Assembly (NCBI RefSeq): GCF_003602275.1 | Contig: NZ_QZVT01000002.1 | Span: 124,001 to 188,000, forward strand | Reading direction: 5' to 3' | DNA from: Arthrobacter cheniae | GTDB lineage: Bacteria > Actinomycetota > Actinomycetes > Actinomycetales > Micrococcaceae | Length of the DNA stretch: 64,000 bases | In this document: positions 39,031 through 49,425 of the stretch, one piece after another | Position numbering within the stretch: position 1 is the stretch's first letter | How the letters are laid out: each line of letters opens with the position of its first letter | The notes under the pieces: model-generated | The model's input: only the letters and a program-made list of their open reading frames with translations | Told to the model about the DNA's origin: nothing | Database searches by the model: none | Translations under genes and position numbers: made by a program

Positions 39031-40281
39031 GTGAGCCTACACATCGGGACCACGTCCCCGCGGAGTGCATCACGCGCCGTCCGCGACGTCGTCTTCGTCG
39101 ATGGAGTCCGTACCCCCTTCGGCAGGGCAGGCGACAAGGGCATCTATGCGGGAATGCGTGCCGACGATCTCGTGGTGAAATGCATCCGCGACCTCATGCG
39201 CAGGAACCCGTCCCTGCCGGCCGAGCGCATCGACGAAGTCGCGATCGCGGCCACCACGCAAACCGGCGACCAGGGGCTGACGATCGGTCGGACCGCGGCA
39301 CTCCTGGCGGGTCTGCCCCGGACGGTGCCGGGATTCGCGATCGACCGCATGTGTGCGGGCGCCATGACCGCCGTGACCACGACGGCCTCCGGCATCGCCT
39401 TCGGCGCCTACGACATCGTCATCGCGGGCGGCGTCGAGCACATGGGCAACCACCCGATGGGAGTCGGCGCAGACCCGAACCCGCGCTTCGTCTCCGAGCG
39501 GATCGTCGACCCGGCAGCACTCAACATGGGCAATACCGCCGAGAACCTCCACGACCGCTTCCCGGCCATCACGAGGGACCGCACGGATGCCTACGCGGTC
39601 CGCAGCCAGCAGAAGCTCGCCCAGGCGTACGAGGCCGGGCAGATCCAGCCCGGCCTCGTCCCCGTGGCCGGCAGGAAGCCCGGCTCCGGCTGGACCCTCA
39701 ACACCGTCGACGAGCCTCCCCGTCCCGGCACGACCGTGGAGGATCTCGCCACCCTGCGGACGCCGTTCCGCGCGCACGGGCGGGTGACGGCAGGCAACGC
39801 CGCCGGCCTGAACGACGGAGCGACGGCGGCCCTGCTCGCCTCCGCGGACGCAGCTGCGGAACTCGGGCTTCCCGTCCGCATGCGCCTGGTGGCGTACGCC
39901 TTCGCCGGCGTCGAGCCCGAGGTGATGGGGATAGGCCCGGTTCCCGCGACCGAGAAGGCCCTGCGCCAGGCGGGCCTCGACATCGCCGACATCGGCCTCT
40001 TCGAGATCAACGAGGCCTTCGCCGTCCAGGTCCTGAGTTTCCTCGACCACTTCGGCATCGACGACGAGGATCCGCGCGTCAACCGCTACGGCGGAGCCAT
40101 CGCCGTCGGGCACCCGCTCGCGTCCTCCGGCGTCCGCCTCATGAACCAGCTCGCACGCCAGTTCGAAGAGGACCCCTCGGTGCGCTACGGCATGACCACC
40201 ATGTGCATCGGTCTCGGCATGGGTGCCACCGTCATCTGGGAGAACCCCCACCACGAGCACTACGGACAGGATGCAGCATGA
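39031..40281 (+). CDS. fadA: Acetyl-CoA acyltransferase (3-ketoacyl-CoA thiolase)
   Basis: The thiolase of fatty-acid beta-oxidation, cleaving 3-ketoacyl-CoA with CoA. The 416-residue protein has the nucleophile Cys108 in IDRMCAGAMTAV, NEAFAVQVLSF, His361 in GGAIAVGHPLASSG, and the second active Cys392 in MTTMCIGLGMG. The GTG at 39031 is set by AAAGAGGAG seven bases upstream. An upstream in-frame ATG at 38968 lies in the promoter and is rejected. It overlaps fadB by ATGA. The palindrome over its promoter suggests derepression by acyl-CoA. Confidence 0.94.
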   Translation: MSLHIGTTSPRSASRAVRDVVFVDGVRTPFGRAGDKGIYAGMRADDLVVKCIRDLMRRNPSLPAERIDEVAIAATTQTGDQGLTIGRTAALLAGLPRTVPGFAIDRMCAGAMTAVTTTASGIAFGAYDIVIAGGVEHMGNHPMGVGADPNPRFVSERIVDPAALNMGNTAENLHDRFPAITRDRTDAYAVRSQQKLAQAYEAGQIQPGLVPVAGRKPGSGWTLNTVDEPPRPGTTVEDLATLRTPFRAHGRVTAGNAAGLNDGATAALLASADAAAELGLPVRMRLVAYAFAGVEPEVMGIGPVPATEKALRQAGLDIADIGLFEINEAFAVQVLSFLDHFGIDDEDPRVNRYGGAIAVGHPLASSGVRLMNQLARQFEEDPSVRYGMTTMCIGLGMGATVIWENPHHEHYGQDAA

Positions 40282-42404
40282 GCTTCGAACGCTACGACGA
40301 ACTGGTCGGGCTCGTCCCCACCGAGGTGGTAACCCACTCCTACGTCCAGGACATCGCCCTTCCCGAGGGTGCCGGCGTCCTTGCGCTCATCACGCTGGAC
40401 AACGACCTGGATTCCACGAAGCCGACGACGCTGGGGCCGAACACCCTCATCGAGTTCGGCCGCACGCTCGAGGGACTGAAGGAACGCGCCGCACGGGGCG
40501 AGATCAGCGCCGTCGCCGTCACGGGCAAGCCCTACTTCCTGGTGGCGGGAGCCGATCTGAGCACCGTCAAGAGCGTGAGGTCGGAGCACCTCGGCAGGCT
40601 CATGGCGGAGCTCGGCCATGAAGCCTATGACCTGCTGTCCGACATGGGCGTGCCGAGTTTCGCGTTCATCAACGGAGTTGCGCTCGGTGGCGGGCTCGAA
40701 GTGGCTCTCGCGGCCAACTACCGGACGGTGTCCTCGGGTGCCAACGGCATCGGGCTGCCGGAAGCGTTCATCGGGCTCGTCCCGGGCTGGGGCGGCGTGT
40801 ACCGCCTGCCGCGCCTGATCGGGCCTGCGAACGCCGTCAAGGTCATGATCGAGAACCCGCTCAGCAACAACCGCAGCCTCGATGGCAGCGCGGCGTACGA
40901 GCTCGGTATCGCCGACGCCCTGTTCGAGCCCGCCGACTATCTCGAACAGTCGCTGGTGTGGGCAGCACGGGTCCTCACGGGTGGCGAGGCAGCGGAGGCG
41001 GTTGCGCAGCGACGCGCCAGGCTCGCCCGGTACGACGACGTCGCCTGGGCCGGAGCTGTCGCCGCGGGACGTGCGTTCGTCGAGGCGAAGACCAGCAATG
41101 CGGCCCCGGCGCCGTCGCGCGTCCTCGACCTGCTCGAGGCCGGACGGACCCTGTCGCAAAAGGAATCGGCGGCGGCCGAGTGCGCGGCGCTTTCCGACCT
41201 CATGCAGACACCCGAGTTCCACGCCACGGTCTACGCCTTCCTCGACCTCGTGCAGAAGCGCGGCAAGCGCCCGGCAGGAGCCCCGGACCGGAAGCTGGCC
41301 CGCCCGGTGACGAAGGTCGGCGTCGTGGGCGCCGGGCTGATGGCGAGCCAGCTCGCCCTGCTCTTCGCCCGGCAGCTCAAGGTGCCCGTGGTCCTCACCG
41401 ATATCGACCAGGCCCGCGTGGACAAGGGCGTGGGGTACGTCCACGCCGAGATCGACAAGATGCTCGGCAGGAAGCGCCTCTCGCAGGACGCGGCGAACCG
41501 CACCAAGGCGCTCGTATCCGGCTCCGTCTCGAAGGAGGTCTTCTCTGATGCCGACTTCGTCATCGAGGCGGTCTTCGAGGAGATGTCCGTCAAGAAGCAG
41601 GTGTTCAAGGAGGTGGAGGCCGTCGTCTCCCCCGAGTGCATCCTTGCGACCAACACCTCCTCGCTGTCCGTCGCCGAGATGGCAGCCGACCTGCAGCACC
41701 CCGAGCGCGTGGTGGGCTTCCACTTCTTCAACCCGGTGGCGGCGATGCCGCTGCTCGAGGTCGTCCGGGCACCGAAGACCGACGAGTCCGTGCTGGCGAC
41801 GGCGTTCGTCCTCGCCAAGGGACTGAAGAAGAACGCGGTGCTGGTGCAGGATGCCCCTGCCTTCGTGGTGAATCGCATCCTCGGGCGTATGTTCGGCGAG
41901 ATCACGGCGGTGTTCGACGAGGGTACGGACGCGGAGACCGCCGACAGCGCGCTGCGGCCCCTGGGACTGCCGATGACGCCGTTCAGGCTCCTCGCACTCG
42001 TGGGACTGCCCGTCGGGCAGCACGTGCAGGAATCGCTGCACGCGGCCTTCGGCGACCGGTTCCACGTCTCCTCGAACCAGCAGAAGCTCATCGAGGCCGG
42101 GGTCAAGGGACTGTGGGAGAGGCAGGAGGACGGCACCGAGATCGTCCCCGAGCAGACCCTGGCGCTGATCGAGCGCGGGAGCACGCCGTCGTCGGCGGAG
42201 GACGTCCTGCGCCGCACGCAGGACGCGCTGGCGGACGAGATCGGGCGCATGCTGTCCGAGGGCGTCGTCGCGGCGCCCGAGGACATCGATCTCTGCATGA
42301 TCATGGGCGCGGGATGGCCGATGCACCTGGGGGGCATCACGCCCTACCTCGACCGGGTCGGGGCGTCGGAGCGCGTTCTCGGGAAGACCTTCCACCAGGC
42401 CTGA
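40278..42404 (+). CDS. fadB: 3-Hydroxyacyl-CoA dehydrogenase / enoyl-CoA hydratase (FadB/FadJ type)
   Basis: Bifunctional beta-oxidation enzyme that hydrates enoyl-CoA and oxidises the 3-hydroxyacyl-CoA with NAD. The 708-residue protein has an N-terminal crotonase domain with oxyanion loop VAGADLSTVKS. Both catalytic glutamates are present, in NGVALGGGLEVALAA and GLPEAFIGLVPGWGG. After a linker, the dehydrogenase Rossmann domain starts at TKVGVVGAGLMASQLALLFA. ATNTSSLSVAEMA, HFFNPVAAMPLLEVV with the catalytic His, and the C-terminal helical domain PAFVVNRILGRMFGEI follow. It is translationally coupled to fadA and ends before a strong terminator. Confidence 0.94.
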   Translation: MSFERYDELVGLVPTEVVTHSYVQDIALPEGAGVLALITLDNDLDSTKPTTLGPNTLIEFGRTLEGLKERAARGEISAVAVTGKPYFLVAGADLSTVKSVRSEHLGRLMAELGHEAYDLLSDMGVPSFAFINGVALGGGLEVALAANYRTVSSGANGIGLPEAFIGLVPGWGGVYRLPRLIGPANAVKVMIENPLSNNRSLDGSAAYELGIADALFEPADYLEQSLVWAARVLTGGEAAEAVAQRRARLARYDDVAWAGAVAAGRAFVEAKTSNAAPAPSRVLDLLEAGRTLSQKESAAAECAALSDLMQTPEFHATVYAFLDLVQKRGKRPAGAPDRKLARPVTKVGVVGAGLMASQLALLFARQLKVPVVLTDIDQARVDKGVGYVHAEIDKMLGRKRLSQDAANRTKALVSGSVSKEVFSDADFVIEAVFEEMSVKKQVFKEVEAVVSPECILATNTSSLSVAEMAADLQHPERVVGFHFFNPVAAMPLLEVVRAPKTDESVLATAFVLAKGLKKNAVLVQDAPAFVVNRILGRMFGEITAVFDEGTDAETADSALRPLGLPMTPFRLLALVGLPVGQHVQESLHAAFGDRFHVSSNQQKLIEAGVKGLWERQEDGTEIVPEQTLALIERGSTPSSAEDVLRRTQDALADEIGRMLSEGVVAAPEDIDLCMIMGAGWPMHLGGITPYLDRVGASERVLGKTFHQA

Positions 42405-42415
42405 CGGGACATTGG

Positions 42416-42446
42416 AAAGGCCCCTGCCATTCGGGCAGGGGCCTTT
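42416..42446. terminator. Bidirectional terminator between fadB and aldo/keto reductase
   Basis: AAAGGCCCCTGCC pairs with GGCAGGGGCCTTT (13 bp) around loop ATTCG. It has A/T ends on both strands and lies between convergent genes. Confidence 0.85.
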
Positions 42447-42467
42447 GTCGCGGAGGGAACGGACGGC

Positions 42468-43433
42468 TCAGGCCGCCGGGCGGGGGAAGATCCGATCGAG
42501 TTCCGCGAGGTCGTCGTCCGATGGCGTCCACGCGACGGCTGCCGCGTTCTGGCGAACCTGCTCGGGCGAGGTGGCACCGGCGATGACGGACCCGACCGAG
42601 GGCTGGGCGGCCAGCCAGGAGAAGGCCACCTGCACCTCGGTGACCTCGCGCTCGGCCGCGAACGCGGAGAAGGCCTCGAGCTGGTCCCAGTCCACGGTCT
42701 CCAGCACGTTCCTCCGGGAGTGGGTGAGCCGACTCCCCGCGGGGACCTCGTCGCGCCGGTACTTGCCCGTCAGCAGGCCGTTCGCCAGCGGGAAGTACGG
42801 GAGGACCCCGAGCCCGTAGGCCTCGACGGCGGGAACGACCTCTCGTTCCAGGCGACGGTCCAGCAGGTTGTAGGGATTCTGCGCGGAGATGAACGGCGTG
42901 TAGCCGCCGCTGCGTGCCGTGAACTCGGCCTCGGCAATCTGCCAGCCCGCGAAGTTGGAGTGGCCGAGGTAGCGAACCTTGCCGCTCGTCACGAGGTCGT
43001 CGAGGGCCGCGAGGGTCTCCTCCACAGGCGTCAGGGCATCCGGAGCGTGGTACTGGTACAGGTCGATCCACTCCGTCCCGAGGCGACGGAGCGAGGCCTC
43101 GACAGCGCGGATGATGTAACGCCGGGATCCGCGCGCATTCCAGTCCGGGCCGTTCACCCCGCCCATGTCGAGGCCGAACTTGGTGGCGAGGACGACGTCC
43201 TCGCGCCCGCTGCCGAGCGCCTTCCCGAGCTGCACCTCACTGACCCCCGGCTCGACCCCGTACATATCGGCGACGTCGAACAGCGTGATGCCGGCGTCGA
43301 TCGCTGCATGGACGACAGCGTCGGTGCCCTCCTGGGATCGGGAGGTCGTGCCGGCCCTGCCCAGATTGTTGCAGCCGAGCCCGACGGTGGAAACGCTGAG
43401 TCCCGAGGAACCCAGTCTGCGGTAGGTCATCAT
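42468..43433 (-). CDS. Aldo/keto reductase
   Basis: NADPH-dependent AKR of the YghZ/general-stress type, 321 residues. The tetrad is visible: Asp and Tyr in LFDVADMYGVEPG, Lys in VVLATKFGLDMGG and His in IDLYQYHAPDALTP. GHSNFAGWQ, PYNLLDRRLEREV and the cofactor-binding SVIAGATSPEQV are typical. The substrate is not predictable. TAGGTT sits six bases before the first ATG (43433), so the message may be leaderless; a second ATG at 43430 follows at once. It lies 66 bases downstream of ndk on the same strand. Confidence 0.9.
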   Translation of the reverse strand: MMTYRRLGSSGLSVSTVGLGCNNLGRAGTTSRSQEGTDAVVHAAIDAGITLFDVADMYGVEPGVSEVQLGKALGSGREDVVLATKFGLDMGGVNGPDWNARGSRRYIIRAVEASLRRLGTEWIDLYQYHAPDALTPVEETLAALDDLVTSGKVRYLGHSNFAGWQIAEAEFTARSGGYTPFISAQNPYNLLDRRLEREVVPAVEAYGLGVLPYFPLANGLLTGKYRRDEVPAGSRLTHSRRNVLETVDWDQLEAFSAFAAEREVTEVQVAFSWLAAQPSVGSVIAGATSPEQVRQNAAAVAWTPSDDDLAELDRIFPRPAA

Positions 43434-43439
43434 GGACCT

Positions 43440-43445
43440 AACCTA
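43440..43445 (-). promoter_or_regulatory. -10 element of a probable leaderless promoter (aldo/keto reductase)
   Basis: TAGGTT on the minus strand is six bases before the ATG at 43433. Confidence 0.45.
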
Positions 43446-43450
43446 CCAAC

Positions 43451-43484
43451 ACAGTTGCCCCGGGCACATGACCGAGGCAACTGT
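43451..43484 (-). terminator. Inverted repeat between ndk and aldo/keto reductase
   Basis: ACAGTTGCC/GGCAACTGT, a perfect 9-bp stem with a 16-base loop directly after the ndk stop. There is no T-run, so it may be a weak terminator or an operator. Confidence 0.4.
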
Positions 43485-43499
43485 TGACGTTCGGTGGGG

Positions 43500-43916
43500 T
43501 CAGGCGAACCAGATGCCGATCTCACGCACCGCGGATTCCGCGGAATCGGATCCGTGGACGAGGTTCTGCTGCACCTTCGCACCCCAGTCGCGGCCGAAGT
43601 CACCGCGGATGGTCCCGGGCGCGGCCGTCGTCGGCTCGGTGGTCCCGGCGAGGGACCGGAAGCCCTCGATGACGCGCTGGCCCTCGAAGACGGCCGCCAC
43701 GATCGGTCCGCTCAGCATGAACTCCACGAGTGGTTCGAAGAACGGCTTGCCGACGTGCTCCGCATAGTGCTCCTCGAGGAGTTCGCGGGTGGCGTGCACC
43801 TGCTTGAGCTCGGCAATGGTGTAACCCTTCGCCTCGATACGGGACAGGATGGAGCCGGTCAGGCCGCGGGTCACGCCGTCGGGCTTGACGAGGACGAGGG
43901 TGCGTTCAACGCTCAT
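43500..43916 (-). CDS. ndk: Nucleoside diphosphate kinase
   Basis: Ndk equilibrates NTP/NDP pools through a phosphohistidine. The 138-residue protein begins MSVERTLVLVKPDGVTRGL. The catalytic His121 lies in NLVHGSDSAESAVREI, with TRGDFGRD-like IRGDFGRDWG nearby. It is the last gene of the ileS-folC-DUF4233 group, 89 bases downstream of DUF4233, and AGGAGAT-like AGGAGATC precedes the ATG. Confidence 0.97.
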   Translation of the reverse strand: MSVERTLVLVKPDGVTRGLTGSILSRIEAKGYTIAELKQVHATRELLEEHYAEHVGKPFFEPLVEFMLSGPIVAAVFEGQRVIEGFRSLAGTTEPTTAAPGTIRGDFGRDWGAKVQQNLVHGSDSAESAVREIGIWFA

Positions 43917-44005
43917 AGGATCTCCTGGGCAGGTGGGCGCTGCCGTGGAACGGCGCGCGATGGGAACAGCTGGTATCGGTATCGACTCTACTCAAGCCGG
44001 CGGGC

Positions 44006-44437
44006 CTACTCGGGGTTCGCCTTCTCCCAGGCGGCCTGCACCCGGTCGCGCTCCACGTTCTCGCGGTCCACGCGCGTTCCCTGCCGTATGCCGAACAGCC
44101 AGATCAGGGCGAAGGCGAGGCCGACGACGAACATGGTGGGCTCGAGGAATCCGCCTGCGATGAGAACGAGCTGCAGGAACCAGCCGACGCCGACGCCCCA
44201 GGGTTTCGTGAGCACCGCACAGGTCAGGATGAGGACCACGCTGAGGATCAGTCCCGCCGTGAGGATGAGCCCGGGGGAGATCTCGTCGCGTCGCAGACCG
44301 AAGACCGCGAGCGTCGCGAAGAACACCACGAATGCCTCGAGCAGCAGGACCGTCGAGGCGAACAGGATCTTCGTGGACCGGCGCTTCCTGGGCATGCCGG
44401 GCCGCCATTCGCGCTGCGCCTTCGTCATGCGTGCCAT
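44006..44437 (-). CDS. DUF4233 membrane protein
   Basis: A 143-residue protein with four predicted transmembrane helices (ILFASTVLLLEAFVVFFATL; GLILTAGLILSVVLILTCA; VGWFLQLVLIAGGFL; TMFVVGLAFALIWLFG) between basic termini. The pattern fits DUF4233, an actinobacterial family found between folC and ndk. Its function is unknown. It starts seven bases after the folC stop, so it is translated from the same message. Confidence 0.85.
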   Translation of the reverse strand: MARMTKAQREWRPGMPRKRRSTKILFASTVLLLEAFVVFFATLAVFGLRRDEISPGLILTAGLILSVVLILTCAVLTKPWGVGVGWFLQLVLIAGGFLEPTMFVVGLAFALIWLFGIRQGTRVDRENVERDRVQAAWEKANPE

Positions 44438-44444
44438 GCTTCGC

Positions 44445-45845
44445 CTACTTCCCGAGGAGCGTGCGGGCTTCTCCGACCACCGTGATCGAGCCGGTCACGA
44501 GGATGCCCCCTGCCAGATCATTATTCTCCTCGACCTTCATGACGGCCCATTCCAGTGCGTCATCGAGGGAGGGTGCGATGTTGATGTTCTCCTCGGCGAA
44601 ACCGGCCGAGAGGGCGGCCTGCAGGAGGTCCGCCGCCGGCACGGACCGGGGCGACGTCGACTGCGTGAGGCAGACGTCCTCCAGGATGCCGCCCAGTTCC
44701 TCGTGCAGTTCGGCGAGCATCCCCGCGGCGTCCTTGTCCTCGAGGATGCCGATGACGAGCACGAGGCGGGAGAAATCGAAGGCCTCGTTGATGCCCTTGG
44801 CCGCGGCGCGGGCGCCTGCCGGGTTGTGCGCGGCGTCGACGATGATGCTCGGGGCGGTGCGCACCACCTCCAGGCGTCCGGGTGACGTGACGGCGCGCAG
44901 GCCGTTGCGCACCAGGACGGTGTCCAGCTCACGCTCACCGCCGCCGAGGAAGGCCTCGACCGCTGCGACGGCCAGGGCGGCGTTCTCCGCCTGGTGCTCG
45001 CCGTGCAGGGGTACCAGGAGCTCGCCGTAGCGGCCGGCGAGTCCGGTGAGGGACACCACCTGGCCGCCGACCGCGACCGTCCTGGACTCGACCCCGAACT
45101 CGACGCCCTCGAAGCGGAATTCCGCGCCGACCTCCCGGGCCCGCTCGAGGAGAACCTGGGCGGCGTCGTGCGGCTGGATGGCGCTCACGAGGAATGCGCC
45201 GGGCTTGATGATGCCGGCCTTCTCCAGGGCGATGTCCTCGACGGTGTCGCCCAGCAGGTCCGTATGGTCGAGGGAGATCGGAGTGACCACCGCGACCTGC
45301 CCGTCCCCGACGTTGGTGGCGTCCGTGATCCCGCCCAGGCCCACCTCGATGACGCCGACGTCGATGGGCTCGTCGGCGAAGATGGCGAACGCGAGGATCG
45401 TGACGCACTCGAAGTAGGTCAGGCGGGGCTCGCCGGCCACGAGGAGTTCGCCGTCGATGATGTCGAGGTAGGGCTTGATCTCGTCCCAGACCCGGACGAA
45501 CGTCCCATCGCTGACGGGCTCGCCGTCGATGCTGATGCGCTCCGTAACGCGGGACAGGTGCGGGCTCGTGTAACGGCCTGTGCGCAGGTCGTGCGCCAGC
45601 AGGATGCTCTCGATCATGCGCGCCGTCGTGGTCTTGCCATTGGTTCCGGTGATATGGATGATCGGGAAGGCCCTGTTGGGCTCGCCCAGGATCTCCATGG
45701 CCCTGTACAGCGGGGCCATCCGCGGTTCCATCCTGTTCTCCGGCGCGCGTCCGAGCAGCTCGGCGTACACGCTCTCGACCGAGAACCTGTCGAGCCCTGC
45801 ACTGATACCCGTGGAATCTGTCCCGGTGTCGTCCATATCATCCAT
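44445..45845 (-). CDS. folC: Bifunctional folylpolyglutamate synthase / dihydrofolate synthase
   Basis: FolC adds glutamate to dihydropteroate and extends folate polyglutamate tails. The 466-residue protein has the Mur-ligase P-loop [17 protein letters not shown] near residue 65, [51 protein letters not shown] and the C-terminal domain [18 protein letters not shown]. The first 20 residues are Asp/Thr-rich and probably disordered. The ATG overlaps the end of ileS by eight bases. This ileS-folC-DUF4233-ndk order is a common actinobacterial layout. Confidence 0.95.
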   Translation of the reverse strand: MDDMDDTGTDSTGISAGLDRFSVESVYAELLGRAPENRMEPRMAPLYRAMEILGEPNRAFPIIHITGTNGKTTTARMIESILLAHDLRTGRYTSPHLSRVTERISIDGEPVSDGTFVRVWDEIKPYLDIIDGELLVAGEPRLTYFECVTILAFAIFADEPIDVGVIEVGLGGITDATNVGDGQVAVVTPISLDHTDLLGDTVEDIALEKAGIIKPGAFLVSAIQPHDAAQVLLERAREVGAEFRFEGVEFGVESRTVAVGGQVVSLTGLAGRYGELLVPLHGEHQAENAALAVAAVEAFLGGGERELDTVLVRNGLRAVTSPGRLEVVRTAPSIIVDAAHNPAGARAAAKGINEAFDFSRLVLVIGILEDKDAAGMLAELHEELGGILEDVCLTQSTSPRSVPAADLLQAALSAGFAEENINIAPSLDDALEWAVMKVEENNDLAGGILVTGSITVVGEARTLLGK

Positions 45846-48800
45846 GGTGCTGCTCCTGCTTCCCGACGGTGATGCTGAATTCGTTGCCTGCTGCCTCGTC
45901 CGCGGTGATGCGGAGCTCCACCGTCAGGGTCTCGGACCTGATCAGGGCCGCATTGGCCTCGAGGGCCTCCACCCTGTCGGGGGCGACGCCGATCGTGGTG
46001 GTGATGCGGTCGCTGATGTCGAGGTCCGCGTCTCGGCGTGCCTGCTGGACGGCCCGTATCGCGTCGCGAGCCGTGCCCTCCGCCGCCAGCTCCTCCGTGA
46101 CCTCCGTGTCGAGGACGAGGAATCCGCCGCCCGGCAGGACCGTGACGGCCTTCGACGCGGCATCGTTCCCCTCCACGATGGTATCGAGCGTGTACTCGTG
46201 CGGCTCGAGGGCGAGGCCGCCGGCAGTCACGACTCCGTCGTCGGACACGGACCAGTCCCCCGACTTCGCCGCCTTGATGACGGTCTGCACGTTCTTGCCA
46301 AGGCGCGGTCCCGCCGCCCGGGCCTGGACGACGAGGCGCTGCGAGATCCCGAACTCGGCCGGTTCGGCATCCGCCGAATCGACCAGGCGCACGCCCTTGA
46401 GGTTGAGTTCGTCCGCGATGATCGACTGGTACTGGCCGGAGAGCTGGGCAGCTCCGGGCGCGACGACGGTCAGCTCGCGGAGCGGCAGGCGCACCCGGAG
46501 GTTCGCTGCCTTCCGCAGGCTGGAACCGACCGAGCACACCTGGCGGGTGCGGTCCATCTGCTCCACCAGCTCCGGGGCGGCGGGGAACGATGCGGTGTCG
46601 GGCCAGTCGGTGAGGTGCACCGAGCGCCCTCCGGTGAGCCCGCGCCAGATCTCCTCGGTCACCAGGGGAAGCAGTGGAGCGGCGGCCCGGCAGACTGCTT
46701 CCAGGCAGGTGTAGAGCACGTCGAAGGCGTCCGTGTCCTCGTCGAAGAAGCGCTGGCGGCTGCGGCGGACGTACCAGTTGGTCAGCGTGTCCAGGTAGCG
46801 ACGCAGGGACTCGCACGCGTCGCTGATGGTGAAGGCATCGAGCGCTGCAGTGAGGTCGCGGACGAGGTTGCCGGTGTTCGCCAAGATGTAGCGGTCGATC
46901 GGCTCCTTCAGCTGCGCTGCGGCCTCCGGCGTCACGGTCTTCGCCTCGTAGCCCGCGCCGCCGTTCGCGGCGTTCGTGTAGAGGCTGAAGAAGTGCCAGA
47001 CGTTCCACAGCGGCAGGATCACCTGGCGGACGCCCTCGCGGATACCCTGCTCGGTGACCACGAGGTTGCCGCCGCGGAGGATCGGCGACGCCATGAGGAA
47101 CCAGCGCATGGCGTCCGAGCCGTCGCGGTCGAAGACCTCCGAGACGTCGGGGTAGTTGCGGAGGCTCTTGGACATCTTTTGTCCGTCGGACCCGAGGACG
47201 ATGCCGTGGCTGATCACGTTGCGGAAGGCGGGGCGGTCGAAGAGCGCCGTCGAGAGGATGTGCAGCATGTAGAACCAGCCACGGGTCTGACCGATGTACT
47301 CCACGATGAAGTCGGCCGGGTTGTGGGTGTCGAACCACTGCTCGTTCTCGAACGGGTAATGCACCTGGCCGTACGGCATGGAGCCGGAGTCGAACCAGAC
47401 GTCGAGCACGTCCTCGACGCGGCGCATGGTGGACTGCCCGGATGGATCATCGGGATTGGGACGGGTCAGCTCGTCGATGAAGGGACGGTGGAGGTCGACG
47501 TCGCCCTGCTTGTTCACCGGCAGCCGCCCGAAGTCCGCCTTCAGTTCCGCGAGCGAGCCGTACACGTCCGTGCGCGGGTACTCGGGGTCGTCCGACTGCC
47601 ATACCGGGATGGGGCTGCCCCAGAAACGGTTGCGGCTGATGGACCAGTCGCGTGCGTTGGAGAGCCAGGTGCCGAATTGCCCGTCCTTCACGTTGCCCGG
47701 GATCCAGGTGATGTCCTGGTTGAGCTCGACCATGCGGTCGCGGATCTTCGTGACCTCGACGTACCACGATGACACGGCGCGGTAGATCAGCGGATTGCGG
47801 CAGCGCCAGCAGTGCGGGTAGCTGTGGACGTAGCTGGCCTGGCGGACGAGGCGGCCCGCCGTCCTCAGGACACGCGTGATGTGCCTGTTCGCTTCGAAGA
47901 CCTGCAGCCCGACGATCTCGGCCAGCGGCCCTTCCCTGAAGATCGGCAGGAACTTCGCGCCCTCGTCGACCGAGAGGATCACCTGGATGCCGGCTTCCTC
48001 GCAGATCTTCTGGTCCTCCTCGCCGTAGGCGGGCGCCTGGTGGACGAGCCCGGTGCCATCCGTCGTGGTGACGTAGTCCGCCACGAGGATGCGGAAGGCG
48101 TTGCGGTATCCGCCCTCGTCCGGATCGGCGAGGTAGTCCCACAGCGGTTCGTAGGTGAGTCCCTCGAGTTCCGTGCCGAGGTGTCGCGACGAGACGGCGG
48201 CGTGGGCGGCGGGCGCGTTGGCGAAGCCTAGGTCCTTGGCGTAGTTGCCGAGGAGGTCCTCGGCGATCAGGTACCGTCCTGCGGCGCCGTCGCGCTCGGC
48301 GTCGACGACCGCATAGGTGATGTCCGGCCCGACGGCGAGCGCCGCGTTCGTGGGCAGGGTCCAGGGGGTGGTGGTCCAGGCGAGCGCCTGCACGCCCGCG
48401 AGGTCCTGCGACAGGACGGACTCCCCGGCGAGGATCGGGAAGGTCACGGTGACGGTCTGGTCCTGGCGGTCCTGGTAGACGTCCTCGTCCATGCGGAGCT
48501 CGTGATTGGACAGCGGCGTCTCGTCGTTCCAGCAGTACGGCAGCACGCGGTAGCCGTTGTAGGTGAGCCCCTTCTCGTGCAGGGTCTTGAAGGCCCAGAG
48601 GACGGACTCCATGTACTCCGGGTTGAGCGTCTTGTAGTCGTTGTCGAAGTCGACCCAGCGTGCCTGCCGGGTCACGTAGTCGCGCCACTCCCCCGCATAC
48701 TTCATGACGGAGGCGCGGGAGGCGTCGTTGAACTTGTCGATCCCCATTGCCACGATCTGCTGCTTGTCGGTCATCCCGAGCTGCTTCATCGCCTCGAGTT

Positions 48801-49134
48801 CGGCCGGCAGCCCATGGGTGTCCCACCCGAAGCGCCGCTCCACGCGGTGGCCGCGCTGGGTCTGGTACCGGCCCACGAGGTCCTTGGCGTATCCGGTGAG
48901 GAGGTGCCCGTAGTGCGGCAGCCCGTTGGCGAAGGGCGGGCCGTCGTAGAACACGAACTCGTTCGAGCCGTCCACACCGGCATCACGGGCATCGATCGAT
49001 GCCTGGAAGGTCCCGTCCTCCTGCCAGTAACGCAGGACACGCTCTTCGAGTTCGGGAAAGCGTGGGGACGCGCTGGTTCCGGGAGAAGCGCCCCGGGCGT
49101 CGGGTGACACTGCTTTCGGGTAGATCTGCGGCAT
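45838..49134 (-). CDS. ileS: Isoleucyl-tRNA synthetase, eukaryote-like (IleS2) type
   Basis: Class I synthetase charging tRNA-Ile. The 1098-residue protein has the HIGH-equivalent HYGH at 74-77 within [18 protein letters not shown]. The CP1 editing domain holds [20 protein letters not shown], and KMSKS near residue 650 reads [13 protein letters not shown]. An anticodon-binding domain and a long C-terminal region follow. GLPHYGH and the length are those of the IleS2 clade, whose members tolerate mupirocin. ATG at 49134 follows AGGATG; an ATG at 49143 has no ribosome site. It is preceded by a T-box leader and leads the folC-DUF4233-ndk group. Confidence 0.95.
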   Translation of the reverse strand: MPQIYPKAVSPDARGASPGTSASPRFPELEERVLRYWQEDGTFQASIDARDAGVDGSNEFVFYDGPPFANGLPHYGHLLTGYAKDLVGRYQTQRGHRVERRFGWDTHGLPAELEAMKQLGMTDKQQIVAMGIDKFNDASRASVMKYAGEWRDYVTRQARWVDFDNDYKTLNPEYMESVLWAFKTLHEKGLTYNGYRVLPYCWNDETPLSNHELRMDEDVYQDRQDQTVTVTFPILAGESVLSQDLAGVQALAWTTTPWTLPTNAALAVGPDITYAVVDAERDGAAGRYLIAEDLLGNYAKDLGFANAPAAHAAVSSRHLGTELEGLTYEPLWDYLADPDEGGYRNAFRILVADYVTTTDGTGLVHQAPAYGEEDQKICEEAGIQVILSVDEGAKFLPIFREGPLAEIVGLQVFEANRHITRVLRTAGRLVRQASYVHSYPHCWRCRNPLIYRAVSSWYVEVTKIRDRMVELNQDITWIPGNVKDGQFGTWLSNARDWSISRNRFWGSPIPVWQSDDPEYPRTDVYGSLAELKADFGRLPVNKQGDVDLHRPFIDELTRPNPDDPSGQSTMRRVEDVLDVWFDSGSMPYGQVHYPFENEQWFDTHNPADFIVEYIGQTRGWFYMLHILSTALFDRPAFRNVISHGIVLGSDGQKMSKSLRNYPDVSEVFDRDGSDAMRWFLMASPILRGGNLVVTEQGIREGVRQVILPLWNVWHFFSLYTNAANGGAGYEAKTVTPEAAAQLKEPIDRYILANTGNLVRDLTAALDAFTISDACESLRRYLDTLTNWYVRRSRQRFFDEDTDAFDVLYTCLEAVCRAAAPLLPLVTEEIWRGLTGGRSVHLTDWPDTASFPAAPELVEQMDRTRQVCSVGSSLRKAANLRVRLPLRELTVVAPGAAQLSGQYQSIIADELNLKGVRLVDSADAEPAEFGISQRLVVQARAAGPRLGKNVQTVIKAAKSGDWSVSDDGVVTAGGLALEPHEYTLDTIVEGNDAASKAVTVLPGGGFLVLDTEVTEELAAEGTARDAIRAVQQARRDADLDISDRITTTIGVAPDRVEALEANAALIRSETLTVELRITADEAAGNEFSITVGKQEQHHG

Positions 49135-49419
49135 GGTTTTCATCCTGTGTACGGCGGCGTCGGGTGGAGCAGGAATCCTGCTGTGAGGACGGGTTCCCGT
49201 TCCGCCCACCGCCGGTTGCCTGACCGGCCGCGGGGGTCCTGGACCCGCGGTACCACCTCACTTGCCGCCGTCGTCCGCCGTGCCGCTCCTGGCGGGTACA
49301 GCGAGCGGGGCCGCCGCTCGTTCAGGCTGTGACGGGCCATCCCGTCCGGTTCTACGGGCCGCCCGTGGGGCTGGCCTTTCTTCCGGAAGCTCACCGGTGA
49401 TAGCCGGGTCGATGCTGTT
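49135..49419 (-). ncRNA. ileS T-box leader riboswitch
   Basis: The 433-base gap between ileS and the P450 gene holds a tRNA-sensing T-box. On the minus strand the order is as follows. The specifier region is CGGCTATCACCGG with an ATC (Ile) codon at 49399-49401. GC-rich stems come next. The conserved T-box sequence AGGTGGTACCGCGG at 49245-49258 is followed by a complementary GGACCCCCGCGG arm. There is no U-run, so control is probably translational. A TCCTG just upstream can pair with either AGCAGGA or the AGGA ribosome site, which suggests sequestration. The class and specifier are seen; the switch mechanism is inferred. Confidence 0.88.
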
Positions 49420-49425
49420 CCCCCA

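Noticed and set aside
39180..40277. Apparent N-terminal extension of fadB through fadA
   Set aside because: The Arg/Gly/Pro-rich residues are an off-frame reading of fadA; the FadB start at 40278 has the correct N-terminus.
45580..47772. 730-codon plus-strand frame opposite ileS and folC
   Set aside because: Shadow frame; both ileS and folC are unambiguous on the minus strand.
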